Assembly: GCA_031378715.1 (NCBI GenBank)
Contig: JANNEN010000007.1
Coordinates: 1 to 28,595 of the forward strand
DNA: 28,595 bases
Direction: 5' to 3'
From: Emticicia sp031378715
Lineage (GTDB): Bacteria > Bacteroidota > Bacteroidia > Cytophagales > Spirosomataceae
A program made the position numbers and the translations under genes. This document shows positions 15,948 through 24,444 of the stretch, piece after piece (the first letter of the stretch is position 1; each line of letters opens with the position of its first letter). The notes under the pieces are model-generated. The model had not been told where the DNA came from, searched no databases, and saw only the letters and a list, made by a program, of their open reading frames with translations.

Positions 15948-16157
15948 TTAGACCGTTACCAAGGTTTGGGTCTTGCGGAATGTTCGGTTGAGAATGCCTC
16001 TATAAATGCTGCCAAATTTTTCATAACACCATTTTTTCAGTTCTCGTATCTCACGAAAAGACAAGGCTTTGATACCTTTTTTTAGTTCTTTTTCAAACAA
16101 ACCACTCTCGAAACTGACTTTTTCTAAAATCAATTTTACGTATTCAATCATTTTCAT
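15948..16157 (-). CDS. Small conserved-looking hypothetical protein
   Basis: A 69-residue, basic, helical protein (MKMIEYVKLILEKVSFESGL, FEKELKKGIKALSFREIREL, KKWCYEKFGSIYRGILNRTF...). No family is recognised. A strong terminator right after the stop, and a composition like the neighbours, argue that it is real. Two in-frame ATGs (16157 and 16151) are possible starts. It lies 148 bp downstream of ispH on the same strand, and no promoter box was found between, so readthrough from ispH is possible. Confidence 0.7.
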   Translation of the reverse strand: MKMIEYVKLILEKVSFESGLFEKELKKGIKALSFREIRELKKWCYEKFGSIYRGILNRTFRKTQTLVTV

Positions 16158-16305
16158 AGACTATGAGGACTAATTGTTAAATTTTATAAGGGTAACAGGA
16201 AAACAATGTAAATTTATGAACAAATATTTGTACTTTCCAAAGAAATATCCAAATATTTACCGTTTAATCACTTTTTTTCTCCTCACCCTGCTTGGCTATC
16301 TTAGT

Positions 16306-17526
16306 TTATAACGCCGCAATGAGGCTTTCTATTTCCTTGGTGGTGTTAAAAAATGATAAAATTTTCAGTAGCACGGCTTCCATTACGGCATCGGGGCATG
16401 AAGCTCCGCAAGTCAGCATGATAGTTGTTTGTTTATTTTCGGTGATAAAACTACTCGAAAATTCTTGTTTTTGGTGCAAATCGTAGTGTTTTACTGAATT
16501 TTTATCAAAAATATTTTCGTGTGATTGAATAAAAAATGTGGGTAGTTTTTCTTCACAAAGTTCGACCAAGTGCGTAGTGTTCGAGCTGTTGTAGCCCCCC
16601 ACGACTACCGCAAAATCGGCTTCGTTTTGGAGTAAAGCGTAGGTTGCTTCTTGGTTGTCGTTGGTGGCGTAGCAAAGCGTATCACGGGTATTGGCAAAAT
16701 ACCGCTCTACTTCGGTGGGTTTGGCTTGGTGCAGCTCAACGACGACAGTTTTTAAATAATCCGCAATGCCTTGCGTGTCGGAGGCGAGCATGGTGGTTTG
16801 ATTTACTACGCCAATTCGTTGCAAGTCACGCTCGGGGTCGAAACCATCGGAGTATTGCCCCGCAAAATCTTGATAAAATTGCTCTTTTGGTAGCTCACGG
16901 GTAATGTATCGACCTAAGATTTTGGCTTCTTTAATATCGTTCACGACTACCGTTGGGGCATTTTGTTGGCTGTGCGAAAACGTCGCACGGGTTTCTTCGT
17001 GGGCGGGTTTTCCATGAACTACAATGCTGTATCCCCGCTCGCCGATTTGGTTTGCTCGATTCCACACTTTTTCTACGAAGGGACAAGTTGTGTCGTATTT
17101 ATAGGAATCAATGCCGATGCTGGCCAACTGATTTTGGATTTCGATGGTTGTGCCAAAAGCGGGAACGATAACGGCATCTTCGGGGCGAAGTTCGGCCCAG
17201 TCGATGAGTTGATTTCCGTTGGTGTCCATCAAAAAATTCACGCCCTGCGATAATAAATCAGCGTTTACGTCGGGGTTATGAATCATTTCGCTCAACAAAA
17301 AGATTCGCTTGTCGGGGTTTTCGGCAATGGTTTTGTAGGCAATTTCAACGGCATTTTCGACTCCATAACAAAAGCCAAAGTGCCGAGAAATAAGAAATTT
17401 TACCGAGCCAAAATCCAGAACCGTGGGCGTAAAGTCTTTTTTTAGCTTATCTTTCGACCGCCGCACCTCTTTGATTTTGCTGATGATGGTACTTTTATAA
17501 ATCTCAGGAATAACGAATGATTTCAT
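16306..17526 (-). CDS. ispH: 4-hydroxy-3-methylbut-2-enyl diphosphate reductase
   Basis: The 406-residue protein catalyses the last step of the MEP isoprenoid pathway, reducing HMBPP to IPP and DMAPP with a [4Fe-4S] cluster. The three cluster cysteines are visible: C53 in RHFGFCYGVENAVE, C148 in YDTTCPFVEKVW, and C285 in RDTLCYATNDNQ. Substrate residues are also present: H83 in EMIHNPDVN and the VVHGKPAHEET segment. It is longer than the roughly 310-residue E. coli enzyme, with an N-terminal extension of about 40 residues and insertions, like the cyanobacterial/plant type. The C-terminal CGASCPD (373-379) replaces the usual GAS-TP motif. No other pathway gene is adjacent. Confidence 0.96.
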   Translation of the reverse strand: MKSFVIPEIYKSTIISKIKEVRRSKDKLKKDFTPTVLDFGSVKFLISRHFGFCYGVENAVEIAYKTIAENPDKRIFLLSEMIHNPDVNADLLSQGVNFLMDTNGNQLIDWAELRPEDAVIVPAFGTTIEIQNQLASIGIDSYKYDTTCPFVEKVWNRANQIGERGYSIVVHGKPAHEETRATFSHSQQNAPTVVVNDIKEAKILGRYITRELPKEQFYQDFAGQYSDGFDPERDLQRIGVVNQTTMLASDTQGIADYLKTVVVELHQAKPTEVERYFANTRDTLCYATNDNQEATYALLQNEADFAVVVGGYNSSNTTHLVELCEEKLPTFFIQSHENIFDKNSVKHYDLHQKQEFSSSFITENKQTTIMLTCGASCPDAVMEAVLLKILSFFNTTKEIESLIAAL

Positions 17527-17807
17527 ATTTTTGAAAGGACTATTTGGGGCATTTATACGTAAAATGCTTAATAATTTTAATGTAAAATTTGGCTGCCGAA
17601 ATACCGTTTGCTAATTTATTCACAAATCTAATAGATGATTTATATATAATGCCGAATTATCTGTATTTTCGCACAACTTAATCTTTGGGGAGTGAAAACT
17701 AATCACCCCGAAGCGACATTTACAAAAAACATATTTTGATGAGCCTGTGTTTGATAAAATACCCTAAAATTGCTTTTTTTGGTAACTGTATGCAACTTTC
17801 TGGCAAC

Positions 17808-19505
17808 ATGAAAATTAGTAAGGTGCTGATGCTGGTATTGTTTTGTGCATTAATAAATTATAAAACTTACGCTCAAAGTGTTTTTGCTCCGCTCAATGAC
17901 GACTACTCAAACCTTATAGAACGCTACGAAATAAAAAGCGGTAGCCTGCTCAATCTTCATAGCAACATAAAGCCCGTGAGGCGGAAAGATTTGGTAAAAC
18001 TAAGCGTTGATTTGGAAAACGACCAAAGCATAAAACTCTCCAAAAGTGATATTTTTAATCTGCATTACCTCCAAAACGATAGCTGGGAATGGCTTGATAA
18101 CGAAAAACTCCCCCAAAGCGACAGCCGAAAACCACTCTGGACGCATCTATTCAAGAAAAAATCAGATTTCTATAATGTTCAAAACAAAGATGTCGATTTT
18201 CATGTGAGTCCGATTGCTCAGTTTACTTTTGCCCAAGATAACCTGACCAGCATAGCCCCTTATACTAATACCCGTGGCATTGAGTTTCGGGGGACGCTCA
18301 ACCGAAAGTTGGGCTTTTATTCGATGCTTACCGAAAACCAAATCGTGTATCCCGACTACGTGCGGGAATATAACCGACAGTACAAAGCCAACCCCTACGA
18401 GGGCTTTACGAAAGTACCCGATGCTGATTCGAGTAAATATTTAGCCGACTTCTTTTCGGCACGAGGCTACATCACTTTTCAAGCCCTTAAAAGTGTGCAG
18501 TTACAGTTCGGACACGACAAAAACTTCATCGGTTCGGGTATTCGTTCGATGATTCTTTCTGACTTTTCGGCTCCGTACTTGCACCTCAAAGCCATTACGA
18601 CACTCGGGCGTTTTCAGTACATCAATATCTTCGCCCAGATGATAAACAAGCAAGTGCCAGTAGCCGCCGATGGCACGGAACAGCAACCACCCAAGTACTT
18701 TTCGCTGCATCATTTGAGTATCAATATTACCAAAAACCTCAACGTAGGCTTCTTTGAAACCATCGTCTTTGGCAAGCGTCAGGTGGGTTTTGATATTAAT
18801 TATTTGAATCCCGTGATATTCTTGCGTTTTGCTGAGGGGCATCTTGGCAGTGTCGATAATTCGCTGGCGGGGGCAAATTTTAAGTATAATTTCAAACGGC
18901 ATTTTTCGGTTTATGGTCAGTTTGTACTCGACGAATTTAATGTAAAATACTTCAAGCGAGATGGTTGGTGGGCAAAGAAGTTTGCTTCCCAAATCGGTGG
19001 TCGTTACATTGATGCTTTTGGCATACGCAACCTTGATTTTCAAGCCGAATATAATTCTGTACGGCCGTATATGTACAGCCATAACTCAACTTACAGTAAT
19101 TACGTAAACTATAATTTGCCATTGGCTCACCCGCTCGGGGCAAATTTCAAAGAGCTGTTGCTCGTGGCTCGTTACCAGCCGATGAGTCGCTTATTTGTAA
19201 ATTTTACGGCAATGGCGGTGCAACAAGGAAAAGATAGCGACATCAGAAATTGGGGCGGGGATATTCTCCGAAATTATAATTTTGCTCGCCCCGCCGACTA
19301 CGGGAACGTCATTGGGCAGGGCCGAACGGTAAACACGAGGTCGTATAATTTGGGCGTTTCGTATATGTTGGCTCATAATGTTTTTGCTGATTTAAAAGTC
19401 CAAAACCGAAACGTAAATCTTTCGGGCGAAGCCGACGACCGCAAAAATATGCTCTTTTCGTTGGGGCTTCGCTGGAATACTTCGCAGCGAAATTTGTTGT
19501 TTTAA
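17808..19505 (+). CDS. Outer-membrane beta-barrel protein, Wzi/RemB-like
   Basis: From ATG 17808 (565 residues) the protein has a signal peptide, MKISKVLMLVLFCALI... ending TYA|QSVF. The body is beta-rich with alternating aromatic strands, and GFYSMLTENQIVYPDYVREY, ARGYITFQ, FGHDKNFIGSGIRSMILSDFSAPYL and FSVYGQFVLDEF are like the Wzi capsule-assembly family and the RemB-type outer-membrane proteins of gliding Bacteroidota. It ends in LGLRWNTSQRNLLF, a barrel-closing terminal strand with C-terminal Phe. It is probably in the outer membrane, and the role (polysaccharide retention or adhesion) is inferred. An earlier TTG start at 17736 would add a non-signal leader and is rejected. No adjacent capsule genes are present. 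Confidence 0.8.
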   Translation: MKISKVLMLVLFCALINYKTYAQSVFAPLNDDYSNLIERYEIKSGSLLNLHSNIKPVRRKDLVKLSVDLENDQSIKLSKSDIFNLHYLQNDSWEWLDNEKLPQSDSRKPLWTHLFKKKSDFYNVQNKDVDFHVSPIAQFTFAQDNLTSIAPYTNTRGIEFRGTLNRKLGFYSMLTENQIVYPDYVREYNRQYKANPYEGFTKVPDADSSKYLADFFSARGYITFQALKSVQLQFGHDKNFIGSGIRSMILSDFSAPYLHLKAITTLGRFQYINIFAQMINKQVPVAADGTEQQPPKYFSLHHLSINITKNLNVGFFETIVFGKRQVGFDINYLNPVIFLRFAEGHLGSVDNSLAGANFKYNFKRHFSVYGQFVLDEFNVKYFKRDGWWAKKFASQIGGRYIDAFGIRNLDFQAEYNSVRPYMYSHNSTYSNYVNYNLPLAHPLGANFKELLLVARYQPMSRLFVNFTAMAVQQGKDSDIRNWGGDILRNYNFARPADYGNVIGQGRTVNTRSYNLGVSYMLAHNVFADLKVQNRNVNLSGEADDRKNMLFSLGLRWNTSQRNLLF

Positions 19506-19537
19506 GCTTTGGTATCCCGTAAAAATCGCTGAAAAAC

Positions 19538-19577
19538 GCAGAAAATATTACTTTTTCTGCAAAATCTGCGAGAAAAG
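19538..19577. repeat. CTGCG-type hairpin repeat before upp
   Basis: GCAGAAAA (19538-19545) pairs with TTTTCTGC (19553-19560), followed by AAATCTGCGAGAAAAG. This 'AAATCTGCG' type sequence recurs in many bacterial genomes as an intergenic repeat. It is not followed by a T run on the plus strand. Confidence 0.5.
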
Positions 19578-19585
19578 AAAAGGCA

Positions 19586-19619
19586 CATTCTCCATTATTC
19601 ATTCTCCATTATTCATTCC
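19586..19619. repeat. 14-bp (2 x 7) tandem repeat before upp
   Basis: CATTCTCCATTATT occurs twice, followed by CATTCC. Each 14-mer is two related 7-bp units. It ends 9 bp before the upp ATG. Confidence 0.75.
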
Positions 19620-19628
19620 AAATTACCC

Positions 19629-20273
19629 ATGTTTATTTTAACCGAAAACAACTCCGTAGCCAATCATTTTCTTGCCGAATTGCGAGATGAACGCTTGCAA
19701 AAAGATGCCATGCGGTTTCGGCGAAATTTGGAGCGTTTGGGTGAAATCTTTGCCTACGAAATCTCAAAGACACTCAGTTTTCAGACCCACGAAGTCACCA
19801 CTCCGTTGGGTACGAAAACTACGCAACGGATTTCGCAAGAAGTCGTGCTGGTCACGATTCTGCGGGCGGGCTTGCCGCTACACCAAGGGCTACTCAATTA
19901 TTTTGATGCTTCGGAGAATGCTTTTATTGGTGCATACCGAGGCAAACACGACGATAAAGAAGCCTTTGAAATCGAAATGGACTATATCATGAGTCCCGAT
20001 ATACAAGACAAAGTACTAATAATCAGTGACCCGATGCTGGCCACGGGCAAATCAATCGAGAAAGCCTACCACGCCATGCTCCGCTACGGTGTACCCGCCA
20101 AAACCCACATCGTGACCACCATTGCGAGCCGACGAGGGGTGCGATTTATTCAAGCACGCCTACCACAATGCCGCCTTTGGGTGGGTGATATTGACGAAGA
20201 AATGAACACAAAATCATATATCGTGCCAGGCCTCGGCGATGCGGGGGACTTGGCGTTTGGTGGGAAGGTTTGA
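19629..20273 (+). CDS. upp: Uracil phosphoribosyltransferase
   Basis: The 214-residue cytosolic enzyme joins uracil and PRPP to give UMP in pyrimidine salvage. The PRPP loop is DPMLATGKS (134-142), VTILRAGLPL (75-84) is the expected hydrophobic strand-turn, and YIVPGLGDAGDLAFG (197-211) is the uracil-binding C-terminal signature. Start and length match the family. It lies 123 bp downstream of the outer-membrane protein gene on the same strand; the intervening repeats suggest independent or readthrough transcription. No terminator is visible in the 225 bp before the converging ligase-like gene. Confidence 0.96.
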   Translation: MFILTENNSVANHFLAELRDERLQKDAMRFRRNLERLGEIFAYEISKTLSFQTHEVTTPLGTKTTQRISQEVVLVTILRAGLPLHQGLLNYFDASENAFIGAYRGKHDDKEAFEIEMDYIMSPDIQDKVLIISDPMLATGKSIEKAYHAMLRYGVPAKTHIVTTIASRRGVRFIQARLPQCRLWVGDIDEEMNTKSYIVPGLGDAGDLAFGGKV

Positions 20274-20498
20274 TGAAACCGAAGGAAACTTTGCTTGTAT
20301 GACAAATGCCATGATTCAAGAAAAGACCTAAACTATCTCAAAATAGACTAAATTTGATACAAAAGTAGAATCGGAGTAACGAACGGCATCAGGCAGACCC
20401 ATTGCTATGTGATACTGTTAAAGAAACCTTTCAAAAATATATTGTAAATATCTAAAATCGTAAGAATTTAGCACGGATTTCTACTTTCTAATCTTTTC

Positions 20499-22268
20499 CT
20501 ATAACTCTACCAACGTTCCAGAATCGCACTGAAAGATAAATTGTACGTTTTCGGCTAAATCAGTTTCGGAAAATTTCTTTACTTGCCAGTCAAAACTTCC
20601 CGCATATTTTTCGGTGATTCGCTCGGCTTTTTTCATAATTTCGGCAATGAATGGGTGCTTTGATTTACCAATATTTTGACCAAAATCCTGAATATCCGCC
20701 TTGAACATCAAATTTACAGGAATCTTGTACATCTGTCCGTTGCGAGCTGCACAAATCGGCATGGGTTCGTAAACTGTTGATGAGGCATATTCGCCCAGTT
20801 TCTTTTGAGCAACTTTATATTCTTCATCAGTTTCACCAAAAATAATGGCTACTTTTTTGCGGTTGGCCGCTACCCGCTCTTCAATCTGATTATCAATTTT
20901 ATCGAGCAAATTTCGGAGCGAAACCGTGTTTTTTCCACTTCTGATGCGTTCTCGCACTGACTGACGAATAAAATACGTGATTGACTGTGTGACGGTTAGC
21001 CCGATTTCGGCCATTTGTTTGAATATCAATGACGCCGATGACATTCCTGGGAGCGTATTGGGGTCGTGTAACAAAACTCGGCTATCGGGAGTCAGAAATC
21101 CATCAATGCGGGTGACGACATTAAAGCCTAAATTATTGAATGTTTTGAGCAGACTTTCTTGTATTTTATGCAAATTTTCGAGATTTGTATCGACGGGAAT
21201 CCGTTTTTTGCTGACGTTCGATTTGTATTTTGTCTTGAAATCAAAAGTCTGAATCTCGCCATAAATTTCGGTTGGTGGCAGGGCAACGGCCGTACCGTCT
21301 TCCTGTTGAATGATACCGCACGAAAACTCCTGCCCCACCACAAACTCCTCAATCATGACGTGGTCTTCGGCATTGGCCGAGGTGGCCGTTACGGAGTCGA
21401 GCGTGAATAATTGAGCGTCAAGTTCCTCCATCAATTCGATGGGGTGGTATAAAAGTTTACCATTAATCGTGAGCGGAAAACCGATGCCTTCGTCAAGATT
21501 TGATGTTTTTTCCATCAAATGTCGCTTTTGGCGGTCGGTCATTTTTTCCCATTCACGTTTGAGAAATGTTGTTTCAAAAAAACATTGCTGCACGGCTTTT
21601 GTAAACTCATCAAGGCTACGTTTTCGGACAATCACGACACCAATCGAAGAGCCTTGGTGCGGGGCTTTGACCACAAACGGAAAACCGATATTATTAATTA
21701 AATCCGTAAACATCTTTGAGCGGTCGGCCACCTGCCACTCTTCACGGGTGAAGGTAAGCATCTTTTTTTTCTGCCCCGTTACGAGCGAAATGAGCTTGTT
21801 TTGCATCGGTTTGTCGATACCCACCGCCGAACCCATCAGCCCAGGCCCCAAGTACGGAATCCCGTACCATTCGAGTAGCCCCTGCATAGCTCCATCTTCG
21901 GCTTGCGGGCCGTGCATGATGGTAAAAGCAAAATCCATGATTTGGGCAAAATCAGTTGGCTGAATCTGCTTTCCTACCTTATATATTAGTTTATAAAGTT
22001 GGGTTTCGTTGAGTTCGCCCAGCGATTCGATGTAAACACGAAAGCCTCGATTGAGGTTTTTTGAAGGAAAAAAATCACGGATAGATTCTTCGTAAAGCAG
22101 TTCAGGGTTTATCTGAATAAAATGACCTAAGCTATCGACAAAGATAGGAATTGGCTCAAAAATCGCCTTATCAATATGCTCGAAGGCAGTTTTACCACCC
22201 AAATACGAAATTTCTCTTTCACGTGCTTGTCCACCGAAGAAAATACCAACTCTGATTTTATTTGCCAT
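20499..22268 (-). CDS. D-alanine–D-alanine-ligase-like ATP-grasp protein with a duplicated N-terminal domain
   Basis: The 589-residue protein has the Ddl layout: a pre-ATP-grasp domain (residues 4-118), HGPQAEDGAMQG (119-130), IPYLGPG and SAVGIDK (137-153), then the ATP-grasp domain with VKAPHQGSSIGV, EEFVVGQEFSCG and the metal/substrate segment HDPNTLPGMSSASL, where the usual Glu of 'E-x-N' is Asp. Ddl enzymes are normally 300-370 residues. Here about 230 more follow. The last 119 residues (471-589) align almost without gaps with the N-terminal domain, but without the catalytic HGP/ED segment. It probably joins two D-alanines or a related dipeptide for peptidoglycan, but substrate specificity is uncertain. 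It converges with upp. A terminator at 22378-22407 separates it from the upstream MCE gene. Confidence 0.85.
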   Translation of the reverse strand: MANKIRVGIFFGGQAREREISYLGGKTAFEHIDKAIFEPIPIFVDSLGHFIQINPELLYEESIRDFFPSKNLNRGFRVYIESLGELNETQLYKLIYKVGKQIQPTDFAQIMDFAFTIMHGPQAEDGAMQGLLEWYGIPYLGPGLMGSAVGIDKPMQNKLISLVTGQKKKMLTFTREEWQVADRSKMFTDLINNIGFPFVVKAPHQGSSIGVVIVRKRSLDEFTKAVQQCFFETTFLKREWEKMTDRQKRHLMEKTSNLDEGIGFPLTINGKLLYHPIELMEELDAQLFTLDSVTATSANAEDHVMIEEFVVGQEFSCGIIQQEDGTAVALPPTEIYGEIQTFDFKTKYKSNVSKKRIPVDTNLENLHKIQESLLKTFNNLGFNVVTRIDGFLTPDSRVLLHDPNTLPGMSSASLIFKQMAEIGLTVTQSITYFIRQSVRERIRSGKNTVSLRNLLDKIDNQIEERVAANRKKVAIIFGETDEEYKVAQKKLGEYASSTVYEPMPICAARNGQMYKIPVNLMFKADIQDFGQNIGKSKHPFIAEIMKKAERITEKYAGSFDWQVKKFSETDLAENVQFIFQCDSGTLVEL

Positions 22269-22377
22269 TATTTATTTGATGTTCACAGTTTTGGTTCTGC
22301 AAATAGTATTCCAATTTGGATTTGAGAAATTTACTATTGCTTTCAAACACTCGTTTTACAATGCGTTGCAAGTTAAT

Positions 22378-22407
22378 AAAAAAGCCACTTGTTTTTGCAA
22401 GTAGCTT
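22378..22407 (-). terminator. Terminator of the amidase–MCE operon
   Basis: On the minus strand AAGCTACTTG pairs with CAAGTGGCTT around CAAAAA, with one G-T pair, followed by a T-rich run. It lies about 75 bp past the MCE stop and 110 bp before the ligase start. Confidence 0.75.
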
Positions 22408-22479
22408 AGTTTTTTCACTTGATTTCATGTGTGACTTGAATACCATAGCTTTTAACGAGGCATACATTGCTACCCAAAT

Positions 22480-23409
22480 CTATTTCTTCTCTTTCTTGCC
22501 AAACAACGAAAAATGCACATATCGCTTCGGATTTGCTTTCAAATCGGCCATCAGTAGGGCGATATTTGCCGCTGTTCGGTCGAGGTTTACGTAGAGCGAA
22601 TCGTCTTTGGCGAGTTTGCCCAACGTACCTTTGCCTTGGTTTACTTCTTTGATTATTCCCTGCAAACCAGCGATTGAAGTATTCAGTTGAGCAACCGTTT
22701 GCCCCAAACGCATGGCGTTGAGCGAGTCGGCGAAGGTATTGGTTTTTTGCAAAATTGGCTTGATTTGGGCATCAAGATTATTGGATAATGTATTGAGATT
22801 TGCGGTCAGGGTTGCGGCATTGCCCGTGATGGCCGAAAGGTTTTTTGCATTTGCCGCCACGATTCCGTTTACGCCTGCGGTGGTTTGGCTGGCACTTGCC
22901 ATGAGGGCTTTGAGAGCCACGGCAGTTTGGTCAAATTGCTTGATGATAGCCGTAGTGGTAGTCAGGAGCGAATCGACATTTTTGAGCGTTGGCGTGAGTT
23001 TGTCAGTTACTGATGCTATCATTCCTTTCTCAGTACCGCTACCGATGGTTGCTTCGTCGTCGAGGGTTGTTCCTGCCAAAATCTGTAATTTTACTACTTT
23101 TCCACCCAAAAGACCATTATCGGCCAATATTGCGGTGGTTTTATCACTAATTTTTATATCACGCTTGATGGCGAGCATTACCTTCACACGGTTTTTGTCT
23201 TGCTCGGGTTCGACCATCACAACCCGCCCAACGGCTACGCCATTGTAGGTCACGGGGTTGGAAGTTTGCAAGCCTTCGGCATTTTCGTAGTAAGTAAAAT
23301 ACTCATTTTCGGTGCGAAAAACGTCCAAGCCTTTCAAGAAATTAAACCCCAAATAAAATATGGCGAAAGCCACAATGCCAAGTAGCCCAACTTTTACTTC
23401 TTTTTTCAT
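22480..23409 (-). CDS. MCE/MlaD family lipid-transport protein
   Basis: The 309-residue protein has one N-terminal transmembrane helix (about 8-25) after MKKEVKVG, then an MCE domain at about 37-115: YYENAEGLQTSNPVTYNGVAVGRV and LADNGLLGGKVVKLQILAG are typical. The rest is a long helical region (about 125-280) rich in Ala, Leu, Thr and Asn with few charged residues, as in MlaD/PqiB-type needle or coiled segments. It is anchored in the inner membrane facing the periplasm and probably carries phospholipids between membranes. It follows the amidase gene with a 69-bp gap filled partly with heptamer repeats, and is likely co-transcribed with it. Confidence 0.93.
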   Translation of the reverse strand: MKKEVKVGLLGIVAFAIFYLGFNFLKGLDVFRTENEYFTYYENAEGLQTSNPVTYNGVAVGRVVMVEPEQDKNRVKVMLAIKRDIKISDKTTAILADNGLLGGKVVKLQILAGTTLDDEATIGSGTEKGMIASVTDKLTPTLKNVDSLLTTTTAIIKQFDQTAVALKALMASASQTTAGVNGIVAANAKNLSAITGNAATLTANLNTLSNNLDAQIKPILQKTNTFADSLNAMRLGQTVAQLNTSIAGLQGIIKEVNQGKGTLGKLAKDDSLYVNLDRTAANIALLMADLKANPKRYVHFSLFGKKEKK

Positions 23410-23446
23410 GCGAATGAATGATAATTCAAGAGATTTGCAAATTTAC

Positions 23447-23482
23447 ACATTCATAATTCATAATTCATCACTCATCACTCAT
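23447..23482. repeat. Heptamer tandem repeat, unit ATTCATN
   Basis: Five 7-bp units with small changes: ATTCATA, ATTCATA, ATTCATC, ACTCATC, ACTCATT. It occupies the spacer between the MCE start and amidase stop, and overlaps the amidase stop codon. Confidence 0.75.
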
Positions 23483-24243
23483 TTTTCTTTCTCTTCTTTG
23501 TACGTTTTCACGGCTTTGAATATTGCATCGGCTATCTTGTCTTGACCTTCTGAGCTACCCAATATTTTTTTGTCGGTGTCGTTGGTCAAGTAGCCCGTTT
23601 CGACATAAATTCCTGGCATGGCGGTTTGCCAAAGCACCTGAAACCCCGCTTGTTTCACGCCTCGGCTGCGATGCCCCGTTTTTGAGATTTGTTTTTCGAC
23701 CATGCTTGCCAGCTTCACGCTTTCTTTCATAAAAGCGTTTTGATAATTTGCCAGCATGATATTGGCCATTGGCGAACTGAGGTCATAGCCTTTATAATTT
23801 TTTTTGTAGTTATCTTCCATCAAAATAACCTCGTTTTCTCGCATCGACAGTTCGAGGTTTTCTTCGGTTTTGTGTAAGCCCATCACGTAAGTTTCGGAGC
23901 CACTGAGCTTCGATGAGTGCGGATTAGCGTTTACGTGAATACAAATAAAAAGGTCAGCTTTGTTGCGGTTTGCAATGGCGGCTCGCTCGTGGAGGGGAAT
24001 AAAAACGTCGGATTTGCGGGTGTAAATCACCTTTACATCAGGCAAGTTTTCTTGAATTTTTTTACCCAATCGAAGCGTTACGTTGAGTGCGATGTCTTTT
24101 TCTTGCAATTTGCTGTGGTGCGTACCAGGGTCTTTGCCGCCGTGGCCAGCGTCAATCACAATCGTTCTGATTTTTCCGCTTTGGGCGTGAGCTATTCCGA
24201 GCGTAAAAATGGTTATTAGTAGGACTTTAAGAATTTTTAACAT
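23479..24243 (-). CDS. N-acetylmuramoyl-L-alanine amidase (Amidase_3)
   Basis: The 254-residue protein has a signal peptide (1-20, ending AHA|QSG). The Amidase_3 domain follows with zinc ligands H34 (VIDAGHGGKDPG), E48 (LQEKDIAL), H103 (CIHVNAN), and the catalytic Glu in YVETGYLTN. HSKLSGSETYVMG is a typical insertion of the family. It cleaves the amide between MurNAc and L-Ala in peptidoglycan in the periplasm. The pairing with the MCE gene downstream, divergent from lptD, suits an envelope-biogenesis cluster. A TATCTTTG box at 24431-24438 on this strand is a likely promoter, giving a leader of about 180 nt. Confidence 0.95.
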   Translation of the reverse strand: MLKILKVLLITIFTLGIAHAQSGKIRTIVIDAGHGGKDPGTHHSKLQEKDIALNVTLRLGKKIQENLPDVKVIYTRKSDVFIPLHERAAIANRNKADLFICIHVNANPHSSKLSGSETYVMGLHKTEENLELSMRENEVILMEDNYKKNYKGYDLSSPMANIMLANYQNAFMKESVKLASMVEKQISKTGHRSRGVKQAGFQVLWQTAMPGIYVETGYLTNDTDKKILGSSEGQDKIADAIFKAVKTYKEEKEK

Positions 24244-24283
24244 GATTTTATGGACAAACGTTATTTCACTATCATATAATAGC

Positions 24284-24291
24284 TAATTTTG
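24284..24291 (+). promoter_or_regulatory. Possible -7 box for lptD
   Basis: TAATTTTG fits TAnnTTTG on the plus strand, 154 bp before the TTG start. No clear -33 element is present. Confidence 0.3.
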
Positions 24292-24302
24292 TGCCATTAA
24301 TT

Positions 24303-24337
24303 GAATGTAGAATTAAGAATGTATAATGTAGAATGAA
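24303..24337. repeat. Heptamer tandem repeat, unit GAATGTA
   Basis: Five 7-bp units: GAATGTA, GAATTAA, GAATGTA, TAATGTA, GAATGAA. It lies in the divergent amidase/lptD region. Confidence 0.75.
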
Positions 24338-24430
24338 AAAGCTATTCGATGCGTTTAGATAAATAAAGGCATTTGCGAAAGTTTTCATCAAATGCTACAA
24401 GTTTTTCGTTTATAGATAAATAAATTTTCA

Positions 24431-24438
24431 CAAAGATA
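24431..24438 (-). promoter_or_regulatory. -7 box for the amidase–MCE operon
   Basis: On the minus strand the sequence reads TATCTTTG, a perfect -7 match. It lies just before the lptD start region, so the two divergent genes would be closely linked in regulation. Confidence 0.45.
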
Positions 24439-24444
24439 CGTTTT

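Noticed and set aside
17736..17807. N-terminal extension of the Wzi/RemB-like protein
   Set aside because: It would use TTG and put 24 residues before a normal signal peptide that begins at ATG 17808.
17527..17807. Gap between ispH and the Wzi/RemB-like gene examined for promoters
   Set aside because: Only imperfect matches (TAATCTTTG with one extra base, TATTTTCG) were seen, too weak to report.
20274..20498. Gap between upp and the ligase-like gene examined for RNA genes or a remnant gene
   Set aside because: No clear ORF, hairpin terminator or tRNA-like fold was found; it is recorded as empty.
22258..22467. 69-codon minus-strand ORF between the MCE and ligase-like genes
   Set aside because: It would read through a good terminator hairpin (22378-22407) and overlap the ligase start. 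No homology is visible, though it cannot be fully excluded.
23447..23482. Repeat array considered as CRISPR
   Set aside because: Units are 7 bp in direct contact without spacers, and no cas gene is present.
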